A stretch of 64,000 bases of DNA. Origin: Streptomyces niger (GTDB lineage Bacteria > Actinomycetota > Actinomycetes > Streptomycetales > Streptomycetaceae). Where the stretch lies: contig NZ_JOFQ01000001.1 of the NCBI RefSeq assembly GCF_000718305.1, forward strand, positions 682,001-746,000, given 5' to 3'. Made by a program: the position numbers and the translations under genes. The notes beneath the pieces were generated by a model. The model did no database searches and had not been told where the DNA came from. It saw only the letters and a list, made by a program, of their open reading frames with translations. This document shows, in pieces, positions 26,941 to 36,210 of the stretch (positions are counted from its first letter, which is position 1; every line of letters begins with the position of its first letter).

Positions 26941-28063
26941 CGGGGTCCGCGGCCGGCGCCGGGAAGGCGGAGGCGGCGCCGGCCTGCTGCGGTTCGGGCC
27001 GTTGCGGCGGCTCGGGGGACGGCTGTTGTGGGGACTCCGGGTCCGGCCGGCGCGGCGGCTCCGGCGCCTGCGGGGGCTCCAGCGAACCGCGGACGAGCTG
27101 GAGCGCGTAGTCGGTCCACCACTGGCCGGCCGGCGGCCCGCCGCGGCAGGTGCCGTCGGACTCGCCGGGCCGCTTGACCCACAGGTAGGCGTCCACGAGC
27201 GGGTGCCCGGTGTGGGTGGTGGGGGGTGTGCCGAGCGCGCGATCCGGCGGGTTGCACCAGCTCTCCGTGTCGCTCCCCTGACCCTGGCCGTCCGGGGGCG
27301 GGCCGTTGCCGTTGCGGCTGGTGTCGATCACGTAGTGGGCGCCGCCGAGCGCCCGGGAGAGCTTGTCGCCGTACTCCTCGCTGACCTCGGTGGTCTGGAA
27401 GTTGGAGACGTTGAGCGCGAAGCCGTCGGCGCGTTTGACGCCCGCGGACGACAGGTACCGGGCGAGCGCGTCGATGTCCTTGATCCAGGAGGCGTTGCCC
27501 GCGTCCACGTAGACCGAGGCCCCCGGGCGCGCCTTGAGGGTGCGGACCGCCTCGTCCAGCAGCGCCAGGCGGTCGGCGCGGGCGCGGTTCCGGCAGCCGG
27601 CGACGGTGTGCGGCACCGCGTCCGGCTCCAGTACGACGACCGCCTTGCGGTTGCCCAGTCCTTGGGCCAGCCGGGCGACCCACCGGCGGTAGGCGCTGTC
27701 GCTGCCGGCGCCGCCGGCCGAGTAGTGGCCGCAGTCGCGCTGCGGGATGTTGTAGGCGACGAAGATCGGGACCTGGCCGTCGCCCGCCGCCTCTTCGGTG
27801 ATGCGTGCGACGCGGGGCGTGGGGTTCTCCTCGGTCAGCCAGACGGCCACGGGCCGGTCGGCGATCCGGCGCAGCAGGCTCGCCTCCGCCTCGCGTCCCC
27901 GCTCGGCGAGCACCCGTGCCTTGCGGGCGCCCGCGGTGTCGGGGTCGACCCAGAAGCCGGTCGGCTCGCCCTCGGGTGCCGCGGCCCAGCATGCGGCGGT
28001 CAACATCCCGAGCAGCGGCAGCACGCCCAGGGCCACGCCCACCCGGTTATTTCGCCTGCTCAT
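26888..28063 (-). CDS. GH6 endoglucanase (CslZ-like), secreted
   Basis: This 391-residue protein has an N-terminal signal sequence with a possible lipobox (LTAAC, Cys25). GH6 features follow: VPIFVAYNIPQRDCGHYSAGGA, VVVLEPDAVPH with the catalytic-type Asp, VYVDAGNASW, GFALNVSNFQ, HYVIDTSRNGNGP, SWCNPPDRALG, and VDAYLWVKRPGESDGTC. The last 70 residues are a Pro/Glu-rich tail, probably a wall-spanning linker. GH6 enzymes cut beta-1,4-glucan, fitting turnover or remodelling of the CslA product, as for the cslA-linked endoglucanase of S. coelicolor. It is convergent with glxA, and the 3' ends overlap by 53 bp. Confidence 0.9.
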   Translation of the reverse strand: MSRRNNRVGVALGVLPLLGMLTAACWAAAPEGEPTGFWVDPDTAGARKARVLAERGREAEASLLRRIADRPVAVWLTEENPTPRVARITEEAAGDGQVPIFVAYNIPQRDCGHYSAGGAGSDSAYRRWVARLAQGLGNRKAVVVLEPDAVPHTVAGCRNRARADRLALLDEAVRTLKARPGASVYVDAGNASWIKDIDALARYLSSAGVKRADGFALNVSNFQTTEVSEEYGDKLSRALGGAHYVIDTSRNGNGPPPDGQGQGSDTESWCNPPDRALGTPPTTHTGHPLVDAYLWVKRPGESDGTCRGGPPAGQWWTDYALQLVRGSLEPPQAPEPPRRPDPESPQQPSPEPPQRPEPQQAGAASAFPAPAADPVTSHAPTSPATASPASP

Positions 28064-28233
28064 CAGCGGCCTGCCCAGTCATCGGCGTCCTTTCCTTCGC
28101 GGTGCGCTCCGTACGGCGCGCCACACAACGAAACGGTCATTCCATGTCATACCCTTTCAGAGTGTCATGGAATGACCGTCGTTCGTGTTATTTACCGCCC
28201 GGCTGCGCCGAGCCGCGAAAGGGTGGCACGCCG

Positions 28234-28863
28234 TCAGGGCACCTCGGGTAGCGCGTACTCGGACATCGCGTCGATCAGCCAACGCGCCAGGTGGTCGGCG
28301 AACGAGGCGCGCGGCAGCAGCCGGTAGGTGTCCTCGGCCGTCCGCCAGAGGATGACGGGGACGGAGCCGAGCTGGGTGCCGACCGCCCGGCCCGGGGCGA
28401 AGACCCGCGGGTGGAGGTCGAGCGGACACCCCTTGTCCAGCACGTCCCGGGCCGCCGGGCCGCGCAGTTCGAGGACGGTGCGGTTGCCGGAGACGTCGAC
28501 GGCCGAGCCGGGCTCGCCGGCCAGCGCCTCCTGCAGTTCGGCGGTGAGCGGGGCCGCGCCGGGCGGCGCGACCACCAGCCACTCATCGGGACCGAGCCAC
28601 AAGGTGGTGCGCGGTCCGGCCGGCGCCGTCTCCCCGCAGCGCGCGGGCAGCGCGGCGCCGAGGCACTTCTCGACGCGGGCGGCGGCGAACGATTCCGGGT
28701 CGACGCGCAGGCTCACCATCGTGGCGTACGGCCACTCGCTGACGGCGACCCCGCGCGGCCCGGTGACGGTGGCGTCCCGAAGCCGGTCGGCGAAGTGGGC
28801 GAGCGGGCTGCGGCGGAGCGCCGCGGGTCCGGCGGCGGTGTCGGTGAGGGTCGGCTCAGCCAT
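28234..28863 (-). CDS. soxG: sarcosine oxidase gamma subunit
   Basis: This 209-residue subunit of heterotetrameric sarcosine oxidase starts at [12 protein letters not shown]. Family features are [13 protein letters not shown], a [15 protein letters not shown] strand-turn, [33 protein letters not shown], and the C-terminal [13 protein letters not shown]. It belongs to the GcvT/YgfZ-like fold and packs against the alpha subunit. The ATG overlaps the 3' end of soxA by 8 nt, so it is the last gene of the operon. Confidence 0.9.
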   Translation of the reverse strand: MAEPTLTDTAAGPAALRRSPLAHFADRLRDATVTGPRGVAVSEWPYATMVSLRVDPESFAAARVEKCLGAALPARCGETAPAGPRTTLWLGPDEWLVVAPPGAAPLTAELQEALAGEPGSAVDVSGNRTVLELRGPAARDVLDKGCPLDLHPRVFAPGRAVGTQLGSVPVILWRTAEDTYRLLPRASFADHLARWLIDAMSEYALPEVP

Positions 28864-31750
28864 CGCGCTTGGTCCCTTCGGGGTCGTAGAGGACGGGTCC
28901 GGTGACCTCGACGGGTACGAGGTCGTCGCCGACGACGGCGAGCAGGGTGTCACCGATCCGGTCGCGGCCGCTCTTGACCAGCGCCAGGCCGAACGGGCGG
29001 CCGAGCGCCGGGCTGTAGTAGGCGGAGGTCACGTGCCCGAGCATCGGCACCGGGCCGTCCTCCGGCGTCACGGGGACGCCCTGGTCGATGATCTGGGTGC
29101 CTTCGGGGAGGCGGGTGGTGCGGTCGGTGGGCAGCAGGCCGATCAGGTGCTTGCGGTCGGCGCGCGCGGTGTCGGGCCGCGAGAAGGAGCGTTTGCCGAC
29201 GAAGTCCTTCAGCTTGGAGACCACCCAGGCCATCCCGGCGTCCTGCGGGGTGACCGTGCCGTCGGTGTCCTGGCCGACGATGATGAAGCCCTTCTCGGCC
29301 CGGAGCACGTGCATGGCCTCGGTGCCGTACGGGGTGATGCCGTACGGGCGGCCCGCCTCGTACACCTCGTCCCAGACCGCCCTGCCGTACCAGGACGAGA
29401 CGTTGATCTCGAAGGCCAGCTCGCCGGAGAAGGAGATCCGGCAGACCCGCGCCGGCACCCCCGAGGCGAGCGTGGTCTCGCGGAAGGTCATGAAGGGGAA
29501 GGCGTCGTTGGAGACGTCCAGGTCGGGCGCCACCTGAGCGAGGACGTCACGGGACTTGGGGCCGACGACGGCGACGGTGGTCCACTGCTCGGTGACCGAG
29601 GTGCACTTGACGTCCAGCTCCGGCCACTCGGTCTGGAGCCACTCCTCCAGCCAGTCCAGGACGGCGGCGGCGTTGCCGGTCGTGGTGGTCATGAAGTAGC
29701 GGTCCTCGGCGACCCGCAGGGTCACGCCGTCGTCGAAGATCATGCCGTCCGGCTTGCACATCACGCCGTAACGCGCGAACCCGGGCTTCAGCTTCTTGAA
29801 GCCGTTGGTGTAGATGCGGTTGAGGAACTCCCCCGCGTCGGCGCCCCATATCTCGATCTTGCCGAGGGTGGAGGCGTCCATGACGGCGACGCCCTCGCGG
29901 GCGGCCCGGCACTCCCGCTGCACGGCGGCGTCCATGTCCTCGCCGGCCTGCGGGTAGTACCACGGCCGCTTCCACTGCCCGACGTCCTCGAACTCCGCGC
30001 CCTGCTCGACGTGCCAGTCGTGCACCGAGGTCCGGCGCACCGGGTCGAACAGCTCACCGCGCTCGCGCCCGGCCAGGGCGGCGAAGGCGACGGGCGTGTA
30101 GGGCGCGCGGTAGGTGGTGGTGCCGATGTCGCCCGGCGAGCACGCCGGCGAGCCGGCCTCCTTCAGCAGCTCGCCGATGACGCCGATGGCGTTGACGCCG
30201 GAGGTCTTGCCCTGGTCGTTGGCGGTACCGAGCGAGGTGTACCGCTTGACGTGCTCGGCGCCGCGCATCCCGGCACCGGTGGAGCGTCGCACGTCGGCGA
30301 CGGTGACGTCCCGCTGGAGGTCCACGAAGTGGGTGTCCCAGGCGCCGGGGTCGTCGCCCTCGCCGGGGACCAGCCAGACCGGTCGTACCGGCGCGGGCGG
30401 CTCCGGCGTCCGCGCGTCGGGGACGACGGTCGCGTACCCCGCTTCCGCCGCGGCCAGCGCGCCGGCCCGGGCCCCGGCCGCGGCGCAGTCCGCCGGGCCG
30501 TATGTGCCGCACACCGCGCCCGCGAGGTGCTGCCCGCGTACGGCTTCCACAGGAACGAACCCGGCCACGTCCTCGTCCCAGCGCAGCTTGCCCTGCCGCT
30601 GACTGTGCAGATGGACCACCGGGGTCCAGCCGCCGGAGACCGCGAGCAGGTCGCAGTCGAGGGACCGGGCCGGGCCGCTCACCCGGCCGTCCTCCTCCAG
30701 CGCGCGCACGGTGACGCCGGTCAGCCGCGGGTCCCCCGCGGTGCCGGTGACCACACCGCCGGTCAGCACCTCCACCCCGGTCCCGGTGGCGAAGTCGCCG
30801 GCCCGGTCGGAGAGTTCGGTACGGGTGTCGACGACGGCGGCGACCTCGACGCCGGCCGCGCAGAGGTCGGCGGCCGTCTCGTAGGCGCTGTCGTTGGTGG
30901 TGGCGACGACGACGCGGCGGCCGGGCGCCACGGCGTACCGGTTGAGGTAGCTGCGGACCGCGGAGGCGAGCATGATGCCGGGCCGGTCGTTGTCGGCGAA
31001 GACCAGCGGTCGTTCGTGGGCGCCGGTGGCCAGCACGACACGTGCCCCCCTGATGTGCCACAGCCGCTGCCGCGAGACGCCCGCGGGCGCTTCGCTGCCG
31101 AGGTGGTCGGTGCGCCGCTGCACGGCGAGCACGTAGTTGTCGTCGTAGGAGCCGAAGGCGGTGGTGCGGGTGAGCACCGTCGTCTCGGGGGCCGCGTCCA
31201 GTGCGGCCCGGGTCTCGCGCACCCAGGCCCGGGCGTCGCGGCCGTCGACCGTCTCGCGGCGCCCGGAGAGCAACGCACCGCCGGGCTCGGGCTGTTCGTC
31301 GACGAGGAGCACCCGGGCGCCGGTGGCCGAGGCGGTGGCGGCGGCCGCGAGCCCGGCCGGGCCCGCACCGATGACCAGTACGTCGGTGTGCACGTACTTC
31401 TTGTCGTAGACGGCCGTGTCGGGCGTCGGGTCGAGGCGGCCCAGGCCGGAGAGCGTGGTGGCGGAGAGGCCGTCGTGGAGCTCGACGGTGGTGGCCGGGA
31501 GCATGCCCTCGGAGCAGTCCCCGGCGAGCTGGAGGAGCGCGTTGGGTTCCTCGACGCCGGCTGCGGTGATGCCCCGCGGTCGGCCGCGGTAGATCGAGGG
31601 CGCCACCTCCACGGCGCCGGAGGCCAGCAGCGCGGAGGCGACGGTGTCGCCCGGGTGGCCGGTCAGTTCGCGGCCGTCGACGGTGAAGCGGAGCGTGGTG
31701 GCGCGGTCGACGCGACCCCCGTGGGGAAGGCGGCAGTGCTGCTCGGTCAT
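28856..31750 (-). CDS. soxA: sarcosine oxidase alpha subunit
   Basis: This 964-residue subunit has an N-terminal ferredoxin-like domain ([28 protein letters not shown]) and then an NAD-binding FAD/NAD fold ([22 protein letters not shown], about residues 110-131). The C-terminal half is a GcvT-like folate-binding domain ([34 protein letters not shown]). Together with SoxB it oxidises sarcosine to glycine, passing the methyl carbon to tetrahydrofolate as 5,10-methylene-THF and producing peroxide. The start overlaps soxD by 4 nt. Confidence 0.95.
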   Translation of the reverse strand: MTEQHCRLPHGGRVDRATTLRFTVDGRELTGHPGDTVASALLASGAVEVAPSIYRGRPRGITAAGVEEPNALLQLAGDCSEGMLPATTVELHDGLSATTLSGLGRLDPTPDTAVYDKKYVHTDVLVIGAGPAGLAAAATASATGARVLLVDEQPEPGGALLSGRRETVDGRDARAWVRETRAALDAAPETTVLTRTTAFGSYDDNYVLAVQRRTDHLGSEAPAGVSRQRLWHIRGARVVLATGAHERPLVFADNDRPGIMLASAVRSYLNRYAVAPGRRVVVATTNDSAYETAADLCAAGVEVAAVVDTRTELSDRAGDFATGTGVEVLTGGVVTGTAGDPRLTGVTVRALEEDGRVSGPARSLDCDLLAVSGGWTPVVHLHSQRQGKLRWDEDVAGFVPVEAVRGQHLAGAVCGTYGPADCAAAGARAGALAAAEAGYATVVPDARTPEPPAPVRPVWLVPGEGDDPGAWDTHFVDLQRDVTVADVRRSTGAGMRGAEHVKRYTSLGTANDQGKTSGVNAIGVIGELLKEAGSPACSPGDIGTTTYRAPYTPVAFAALAGRERGELFDPVRRTSVHDWHVEQGAEFEDVGQWKRPWYYPQAGEDMDAAVQRECRAAREGVAVMDASTLGKIEIWGADAGEFLNRIYTNGFKKLKPGFARYGVMCKPDGMIFDDGVTLRVAEDRYFMTTTTGNAAAVLDWLEEWLQTEWPELDVKCTSVTEQWTTVAVVGPKSRDVLAQVAPDLDVSNDAFPFMTFRETTLASGVPARVCRISFSGELAFEINVSSWYGRAVWDEVYEAGRPYGITPYGTEAMHVLRAEKGFIIVGQDTDGTVTPQDAGMAWVVSKLKDFVGKRSFSRPDTARADRKHLIGLLPTDRTTRLPEGTQIIDQGVPVTPEDGPVPMLGHVTSAYYSPALGRPFGLALVKSGRDRIGDTLLAVVGDDLVPVEVTGPVLYDPEGTKRDG

Positions 31751-32043
31751 CGGTTCCCTCCCTCGGACAGGGCGTCGGGGCGCTGCTCGTCGAGCCGGTA
31801 GGTGGCCAGCACCTGGTAGGTGGCGGTGTCGCGGACGGCGTTGAACCAGCGGCGGCAGCCGGTGGCGTGCGACCACCGCTCGGCGAAGGGACCCTTGGGA
31901 TTCTCGCGGTAGAAGACGTACTCGGCCCACTGCGGGTCGTCGAGGTCGGCGGGGGACTCGGGGTACGGGAGATGGGCCTGGCCCCCGTAGTGGAACTCGG
32001 TCTCGTCGCGGGGCCCGCACCATGGGCAGTTCAGCAGGAGCAC
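31747..32043 (-). CDS. soxD: sarcosine oxidase delta subunit
   Basis: This 98-residue zinc-binding subunit starts [17 protein letters not shown]. The CPWC pair, the histidine in WSHATGC and that following cysteine are the expected zinc ligands. [19 protein letters not shown] and [19 protein letters not shown] are conserved family segments. It lies 12 bp after soxB and overlaps soxA by 4 nt. Confidence 0.95.
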   Translation of the reverse strand: MLLLNCPWCGPRDETEFHYGGQAHLPYPESPADLDDPQWAEYVFYRENPKGPFAERWSHATGCRRWFNAVRDTATYQVLATYRLDEQRPDALSEGGNR

Positions 32044-32055
32044 GGTGCCGTCCTC

Positions 32056-33276
32056 TCAGTGGGCCACGGCGGCGGCGCCGTGTTCGTCGATCAGGGCGCC
32101 CGAAACGAAGCGGTCCAGGGCGAAGGGTGCGTTGAGGGGGTGTGCCTCGCCGGTCGCGATGGTGTGCGCGAAGGTCCAGCCGGCGGCCGGGGTGGCCTTG
32201 AAGCCGCCGGTCCCCCAGCCGCAGTTGACGTACATGTTCGCCACCGGCGTGGCGGAGATGATCGGCGAGGCGTCGGGGGTGACGTCGACGATGCCGCCCC
32301 AGGTGCGCAGCACGTGCGCGCGGGCGAAGATCGGGAAGAGCTCGACCGCCGCGGCCATCTGCTGCTCGATGACGTGGAAGGCGCCGCGCTGCCCGTAGCC
32401 GTTGTAGGAGTCGACGCCGGCGCCCATCACCAGCTCGCCCTTGTGCGCCTGGGAGACGTAGACGTGCACGTGGTTGGACATCACGACGGTCGGATGGACC
32501 GGTTCGTGGAGCTCGGAGACGAGGGCCTGGAGCGGGTGGGACTGCACGGGGAGGCGGAAGCCGGCCTTCTCGGCGAGGACGCTGCTGTGGCCGGCGGCGG
32601 CGAGTCCGACCCGGCCCGCGTTGATGCGGCCGCGGTCGGTCTCCACGCCGACGACCCGGTCGCCGTCCTTCACGAAGCCGGTGACCTCGCAGTGCTGGAT
32701 GATGTCGACGCCGAGTTCGTCGGCGCGGCGGGCCAGCGCCCAGGCCACGTGGTCGTGCTTGGCGATGCCGGCCCGCGGCTGGTACGTGGCGCCGAGTACG
32801 GGGTAGCGGGTGTCGGCGGAGACGTTGAGGATCGGGCAGACCTCGGCGACCTCCTCGGGGCCGAGCCACTCCGCGTCCACGCCGTTGAGCCTGTTCGCGC
32901 CGACCCGCCGGACGCTCTCCCGGACGTCCTGGAGGGTGTGCGCGAGGTTGAGGACGCCGCGCTGGCTGAAGAGGAAGTCGTAGTCCAGCTCGGCCGGCAG
33001 GCCCTCCCACAGCTTGAGCGCGTGTTCGTAGATCGCCGCGCTCTCGTCCCAGAGGTAGTTGGACCGGATGATGGTGGTGTTGCGGGCCATGTTGCCGCCC
33101 GCGAGCCAACCCTTCTCCAGGACCGCGACGTCGGTGATGCCGTGGACGGTGGCGAGGTAGTAGGCCGTGGCGAGGCCGTGGCCACCGCCACCGACGATCA
33201 CCACGTCGTAGGAGGACCGGGGTTCGGGGTTGCGCCAGAGATGCTCGGGGTGCTCGGGCAACGGCTTCGTGCTCAT
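32056..33276 (-). CDS. soxB: sarcosine oxidase beta subunit
   Basis: This 406-residue flavoprotein has the FAD-binding [19 protein letters not shown] (residues 24-42) and [19 protein letters not shown] of the sarcosine oxidase beta family. The FMN-linking histidine region is near residues 170-178 ([13 protein letters not shown]), and the C-terminal [17 protein letters not shown] completes the FAD site. It carries the covalent FMN and the site of sarcosine oxidation. The ATG overlaps the end of glyA (in its corrected frame) by 4 nt, supporting an operon order glyA-soxB-soxD-soxA-soxG. Confidence 0.95.
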   Translation of the reverse strand: MSTKPLPEHPEHLWRNPEPRSSYDVVIVGGGGHGLATAYYLATVHGITDVAVLEKGWLAGGNMARNTTIIRSNYLWDESAAIYEHALKLWEGLPAELDYDFLFSQRGVLNLAHTLQDVRESVRRVGANRLNGVDAEWLGPEEVAEVCPILNVSADTRYPVLGATYQPRAGIAKHDHVAWALARRADELGVDIIQHCEVTGFVKDGDRVVGVETDRGRINAGRVGLAAAGHSSVLAEKAGFRLPVQSHPLQALVSELHEPVHPTVVMSNHVHVYVSQAHKGELVMGAGVDSYNGYGQRGAFHVIEQQMAAAVELFPIFARAHVLRTWGGIVDVTPDASPIISATPVANMYVNCGWGTGGFKATPAAGWTFAHTIATGEAHPLNAPFALDRFVSGALIDEHGAAAVAH

Positions 33277-34570
33277 GCGGTGGCTCCGTTCGGGCCCGGG
33301 TACAGGGGGAACTTCTCCGCGAGCGCCGTGACGCGGCCGCGCAGCGTGGCGGCGCGCGCCTCGTCGGGCTCGGCCATCAGCGTCTGCGCGATGACGTCGG
33401 CGACCTCGCGGAACTCCGCGGTGCCGAAGCCGCGGGTGGCCAGCGCCGGGGTGCCGATGCGCAGGCGGAGGAGACCATCGGCGGGCGGGGGTCGAAGGGG
33501 ACGGCGTTGCGGTTGACGGTGATGCCGATGCGGTGCAGCCGGTCCTCGGCCTGCTGCCCGTCGAGTTCGGAGTTGCGCAGGTCGACCAGGACGAGGTGGA
33601 CCTTGGTGCCGCCGGTGAGGACGGAGACGCCGGTCTCGGCGACGTCGTCGGCGAGCAGCCGCCCGGCCAGGATGCGGGCGCCCTCCAGCGTCCGCCGCTG
33701 CCGCTCCGCGAACTCCTCGCTCGCCGCGACCTTGAACGCCACCGCCTTCGCCGCGATCACATGCTCCAGCGGGCCGCCCTGCTGACCGGGGAAGACCGCC
33801 GAGTTGATCTTCTTGGCGAGCTCCGCCTTGGCGAGGATCACGCCGCCGCGCGGGCCACCGAGCGTCTTGTGGGTGGTCGTGGTGGTGACATCGGCGTACG
33901 GCACGGGGCTGGGGTGCAGCCCGGCGGCGACCAGGCCGGCGAAGTGCGCCATGTCGACCATGAGGTACGCGCCGACCTCGTCCGCGATCCGGCGGAAGGC
34001 GGCGAAGTCCAGCTGACGCGGGTACGCGGACCAGCCCGCGACGATCAGCTTCGGCCGGTGCTCGCGGGCGAGCTTCGCGACCTCCGCCATGTCGATGCGC
34101 AGGTCGTCCTTGCTGACCTGGTACGGGACGACGTTGTAGAGCTTGCCGGAGAAGTTCAGGCGCATGCCGTGGGTGAGGTGGCCACCGTGCGCGAGATCCA
34201 GGCCCAGGATGGTGTCGCCCGGCTTGAGCAGCGCGAACATGGCCGCGGCGTTGGCCTGCGCGCCGGAGTGCGGCTGCACGTTGGCGTATTCGGCACCGAA
34301 CAGTTCCTTGACGCGGTCGACGGCCAGCTGCTCGACGACGTCGACGTGCTCGCAGCCGCCGTAGTAGCGGCGGCCGGGGTAGCCCTCGGCGTACTTGTTG
34401 GTGAGGACCGAGCCCTGGGCCTCCATGACGGCGAGCGGCGCGAAGTTCTCCGACGCGATCATTTCGAGGGTGGACTGCTGGCGGTGGAGTTCGGCATCGA
34501 CAGCGGCCGCGACCTCGGGGTCCAGCGTGCCGAGCGGGGAGTTGAGGGCGTTCGAAGGTTTCGCTGCCAT
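33273..34570 (-). pseudogene. glyA: glyA serine hydroxymethyltransferase with an apparent single-base frameshift
   Basis: The first about 367 residues are a normal [18 protein letters not shown] start, SENFAP, the [14 protein letters not shown] signature, and the PLP lysine near 235 in [13 protein letters not shown]. Just after DPRPPMVSS, near base 33466, the frame breaks and ends in an arginine-rich tail at 33377. One added base restores a perfect SHMT C terminus ([14 protein letters not shown] ... [13 protein letters not shown]) that stops at 33273 and overlaps soxB by 4 nt. The enzyme converts the glycine and methylene-THF made by sarcosine oxidase into serine. The clean downstream frame suggests either a sequencing error or a very recent mutation. 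Confidence 0.85.
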
Positions 34571-34603
34571 CTGCGGCGCTCCTAGAATCCGCTTGAAGCC
34601 CGA

Positions 34604-34615
34604 CTGATATATCAG
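34604..34615. promoter_or_regulatory. perfect palindrome CTGATATATCAG, likely GntR operator
   Basis: A 12-bp perfect palindrome lies in the 95-bp gap between divergent glyA and the gntR gene. It is AT-rich against a very GC-rich background and placed where it could cover both promoters. FadR-type GntR proteins bind short palindromes of this kind. Confidence 0.65.
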
Positions 34616-34665
34616 ACTGTGCGGTAAGGTATGTGAGCCCGGAGAACAGGTCAAGAGGTGCCCAG

Positions 34666-35325
34666 ATGAATGGTCCCCAGCCCCCAGCGGAGGAGCTGTC
34701 GCTCGCCGAGCAGGCCTACCGCGCGATCCGGGACCGACTGGTCCTGCTGGACATCAGACCCGGCGCCCCGATCAACGAGGAACAGCTCTCCCAGTCCCTC
34801 GGCTTCGGCCGCACCCCGATCCGCGAAGCGCTCAAGCGCCTCCAGTACGAGCGGCTGATCGCGACGTTCCCCCGCCGCGGCACCTTCGCCACCGAGGTCA
34901 ACATCACCGACCTCGCGCACCTCTCCGAAGTCCGCCGGCAACTGGAGCCGATGGCCGCCTCCCAGGCGGCCCGGCGCGCCACCGCCGGCGACCGCGACCG
35001 GCTGACCGACCTCCAGCGCCGGCTGGAGAGCGCGAGCGAGCAGGGTCGCAGCCCGGACGATCTGATGCGCCTGGACCTGGCCGTGCACCGCGCGATCTAC
35101 GCCGCCACGCACAACCCGTACCTGGAAGACACCCTCGTGCGGTACGACAACCTCGCCACCCGCGTGTGGTGCCTCTTCGTCGACCGACTGCCCGGCATGG
35201 CGGGCCACGTCGGCGAGCACGGCCCCCTGCTGCGCACCATCACGGCCGGCGACGCCGACAAGGCCGCCGAGCTGGCCCGCAGCCATGTCGAGGGCTTCGA
35301 GCGCGCGATCCGCGAAGCTCTCTGA
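34666..35325 (+). CDS. GntR-family (FadR/FCD) transcriptional regulator of the sarcosine operon
   Basis: This 219-residue regulator starts at ATG 34666 with AGAGGTG upstream. The winged helix runs through [21 protein letters not shown] to [16 protein letters not shown], with the [18 protein letters not shown] recognition helix. The FCD domain has [15 protein letters not shown] and the metal/ligand-binding residues in [14 protein letters not shown] (Asp and His) and [10 protein letters not shown] (His). It is divergent from glyA-sox across the palindrome at 34604-34615, so it likely represses that operon and itself, with a one-carbon metabolite as ligand. Confidence 0.88.
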   Translation: MNGPQPPAEELSLAEQAYRAIRDRLVLLDIRPGAPINEEQLSQSLGFGRTPIREALKRLQYERLIATFPRRGTFATEVNITDLAHLSEVRRQLEPMAASQAARRATAGDRDRLTDLQRRLESASEQGRSPDDLMRLDLAVHRAIYAATHNPYLEDTLVRYDNLATRVWCLFVDRLPGMAGHVGEHGPLLRTITAGDADKAAELARSHVEGFERAIREAL

Positions 35326-35549
35326 CCCACCTCCGGAACGAACGCAGGTTCCATTGCGGTCCGTGATGTTCTGACCTTGGTTTCCCCGGGGCCGGGCGAC
35401 TTTGGGACCGTATACCGAAGGGGACCGGGGGAACTCGACAGCACCGCGCGGCAGTGGCCTGCGGCGCGGCGGGGCCCGGCGGCGACGGTCCACCGTCGAG
35501 CCACAGCGCGGCGCACCGGCCCCGCGCCGGACCAGTCGAGGTGACCCTG

Positions 35550-36140
35550 ATGACGACGACAGCCCAGCCCACGACGACGGCCCCACCCGGCACGACCCTG
35601 CCCCAGGCGGAGCCGCCGCCCCTCGCCGCTCCCCCGACACCGCGACAGATGCGGGCCCTGGGCGCCTTCGCGACCGGGGTGACCGTGGTGACCGGCCTGG
35701 ACGCCGCGGAGCCGGTCGGCTTCACGTGCCAGTCCTTCGCCTCGGTCTCCCTCGCTCCCCCGCTGGTGCTCTTCTGCGCCGACCACCGGGGCCGCAGCTG
35801 GCCACGGATCAGGGTCGCCGGCCGGTTCGCGGTCAACGTGCTGGCCGAGGACCAGGCGGAGCTGAGCGCGCGCTTCGGATCGCGGACGGGACGGAAGTAC
35901 GAGGGGCTGTGCTGGGAGCTGTCGCGCTGGGGCACGCCGTCGCTGCCCGGGGCGCTGCTGCGCGTGCACGCCGAGATCGCCGACGTGTACGTCGCCGGGG
36001 ACCACGACGTGGTGATCGGGCGGGTGCTCGCACTGGAACCGGGACGCGAGGCCCGCCCGCTGCTCTACCTCCGCGGCCAGTTCGTCAGAACCGCGGCCGC
36101 TCCCGCACCGCCCAACTGGCCGCAGTCCCGGCCTGCGTGA
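35550..36140 (+). CDS. flavin reductase-like FMN-binding protein
   Basis: This 196-residue protein starts at ATG 35550 after GAGG. Following a Pro/Thr-rich tail, residues from about 35 form the split-barrel flavin reductase domain: RQMRALGAFATGVTVVTG, PVGFTCQSFASVSLAPPLVLFC, FAVNVLAEDQAELSARFGSRTGRKYEG, and DHDVVIGRVLALEPG. Such proteins supply reduced FMN or FAD to two-component monooxygenases. No monooxygenase partner is adjacent, so it is either free-standing or serves an enzyme elsewhere. Confidence 0.88.
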   Translation: MTTTAQPTTTAPPGTTLPQAEPPPLAAPPTPRQMRALGAFATGVTVVTGLDAAEPVGFTCQSFASVSLAPPLVLFCADHRGRSWPRIRVAGRFAVNVLAEDQAELSARFGSRTGRKYEGLCWELSRWGTPSLPGALLRVHAEIADVYVAGDHDVVIGRVLALEPGREARPLLYLRGQFVRTAAAPAPPNWPQSRPA

Positions 36141-36210
36141 GAAAGGCCGGCGTGCGGCACCAACCGGCTCGCTCGCGCCCTCACCCGGCGGACTCGCACC
36201 TCGGCCCGGC

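Noticed and set aside
28234..34570. Glycine riboswitch in front of the glyA-sox operon
   Set aside because: Only 95 bp separate glyA from gntR, which is too short for a glycine aptamer, and no conserved aptamer elements are seen.
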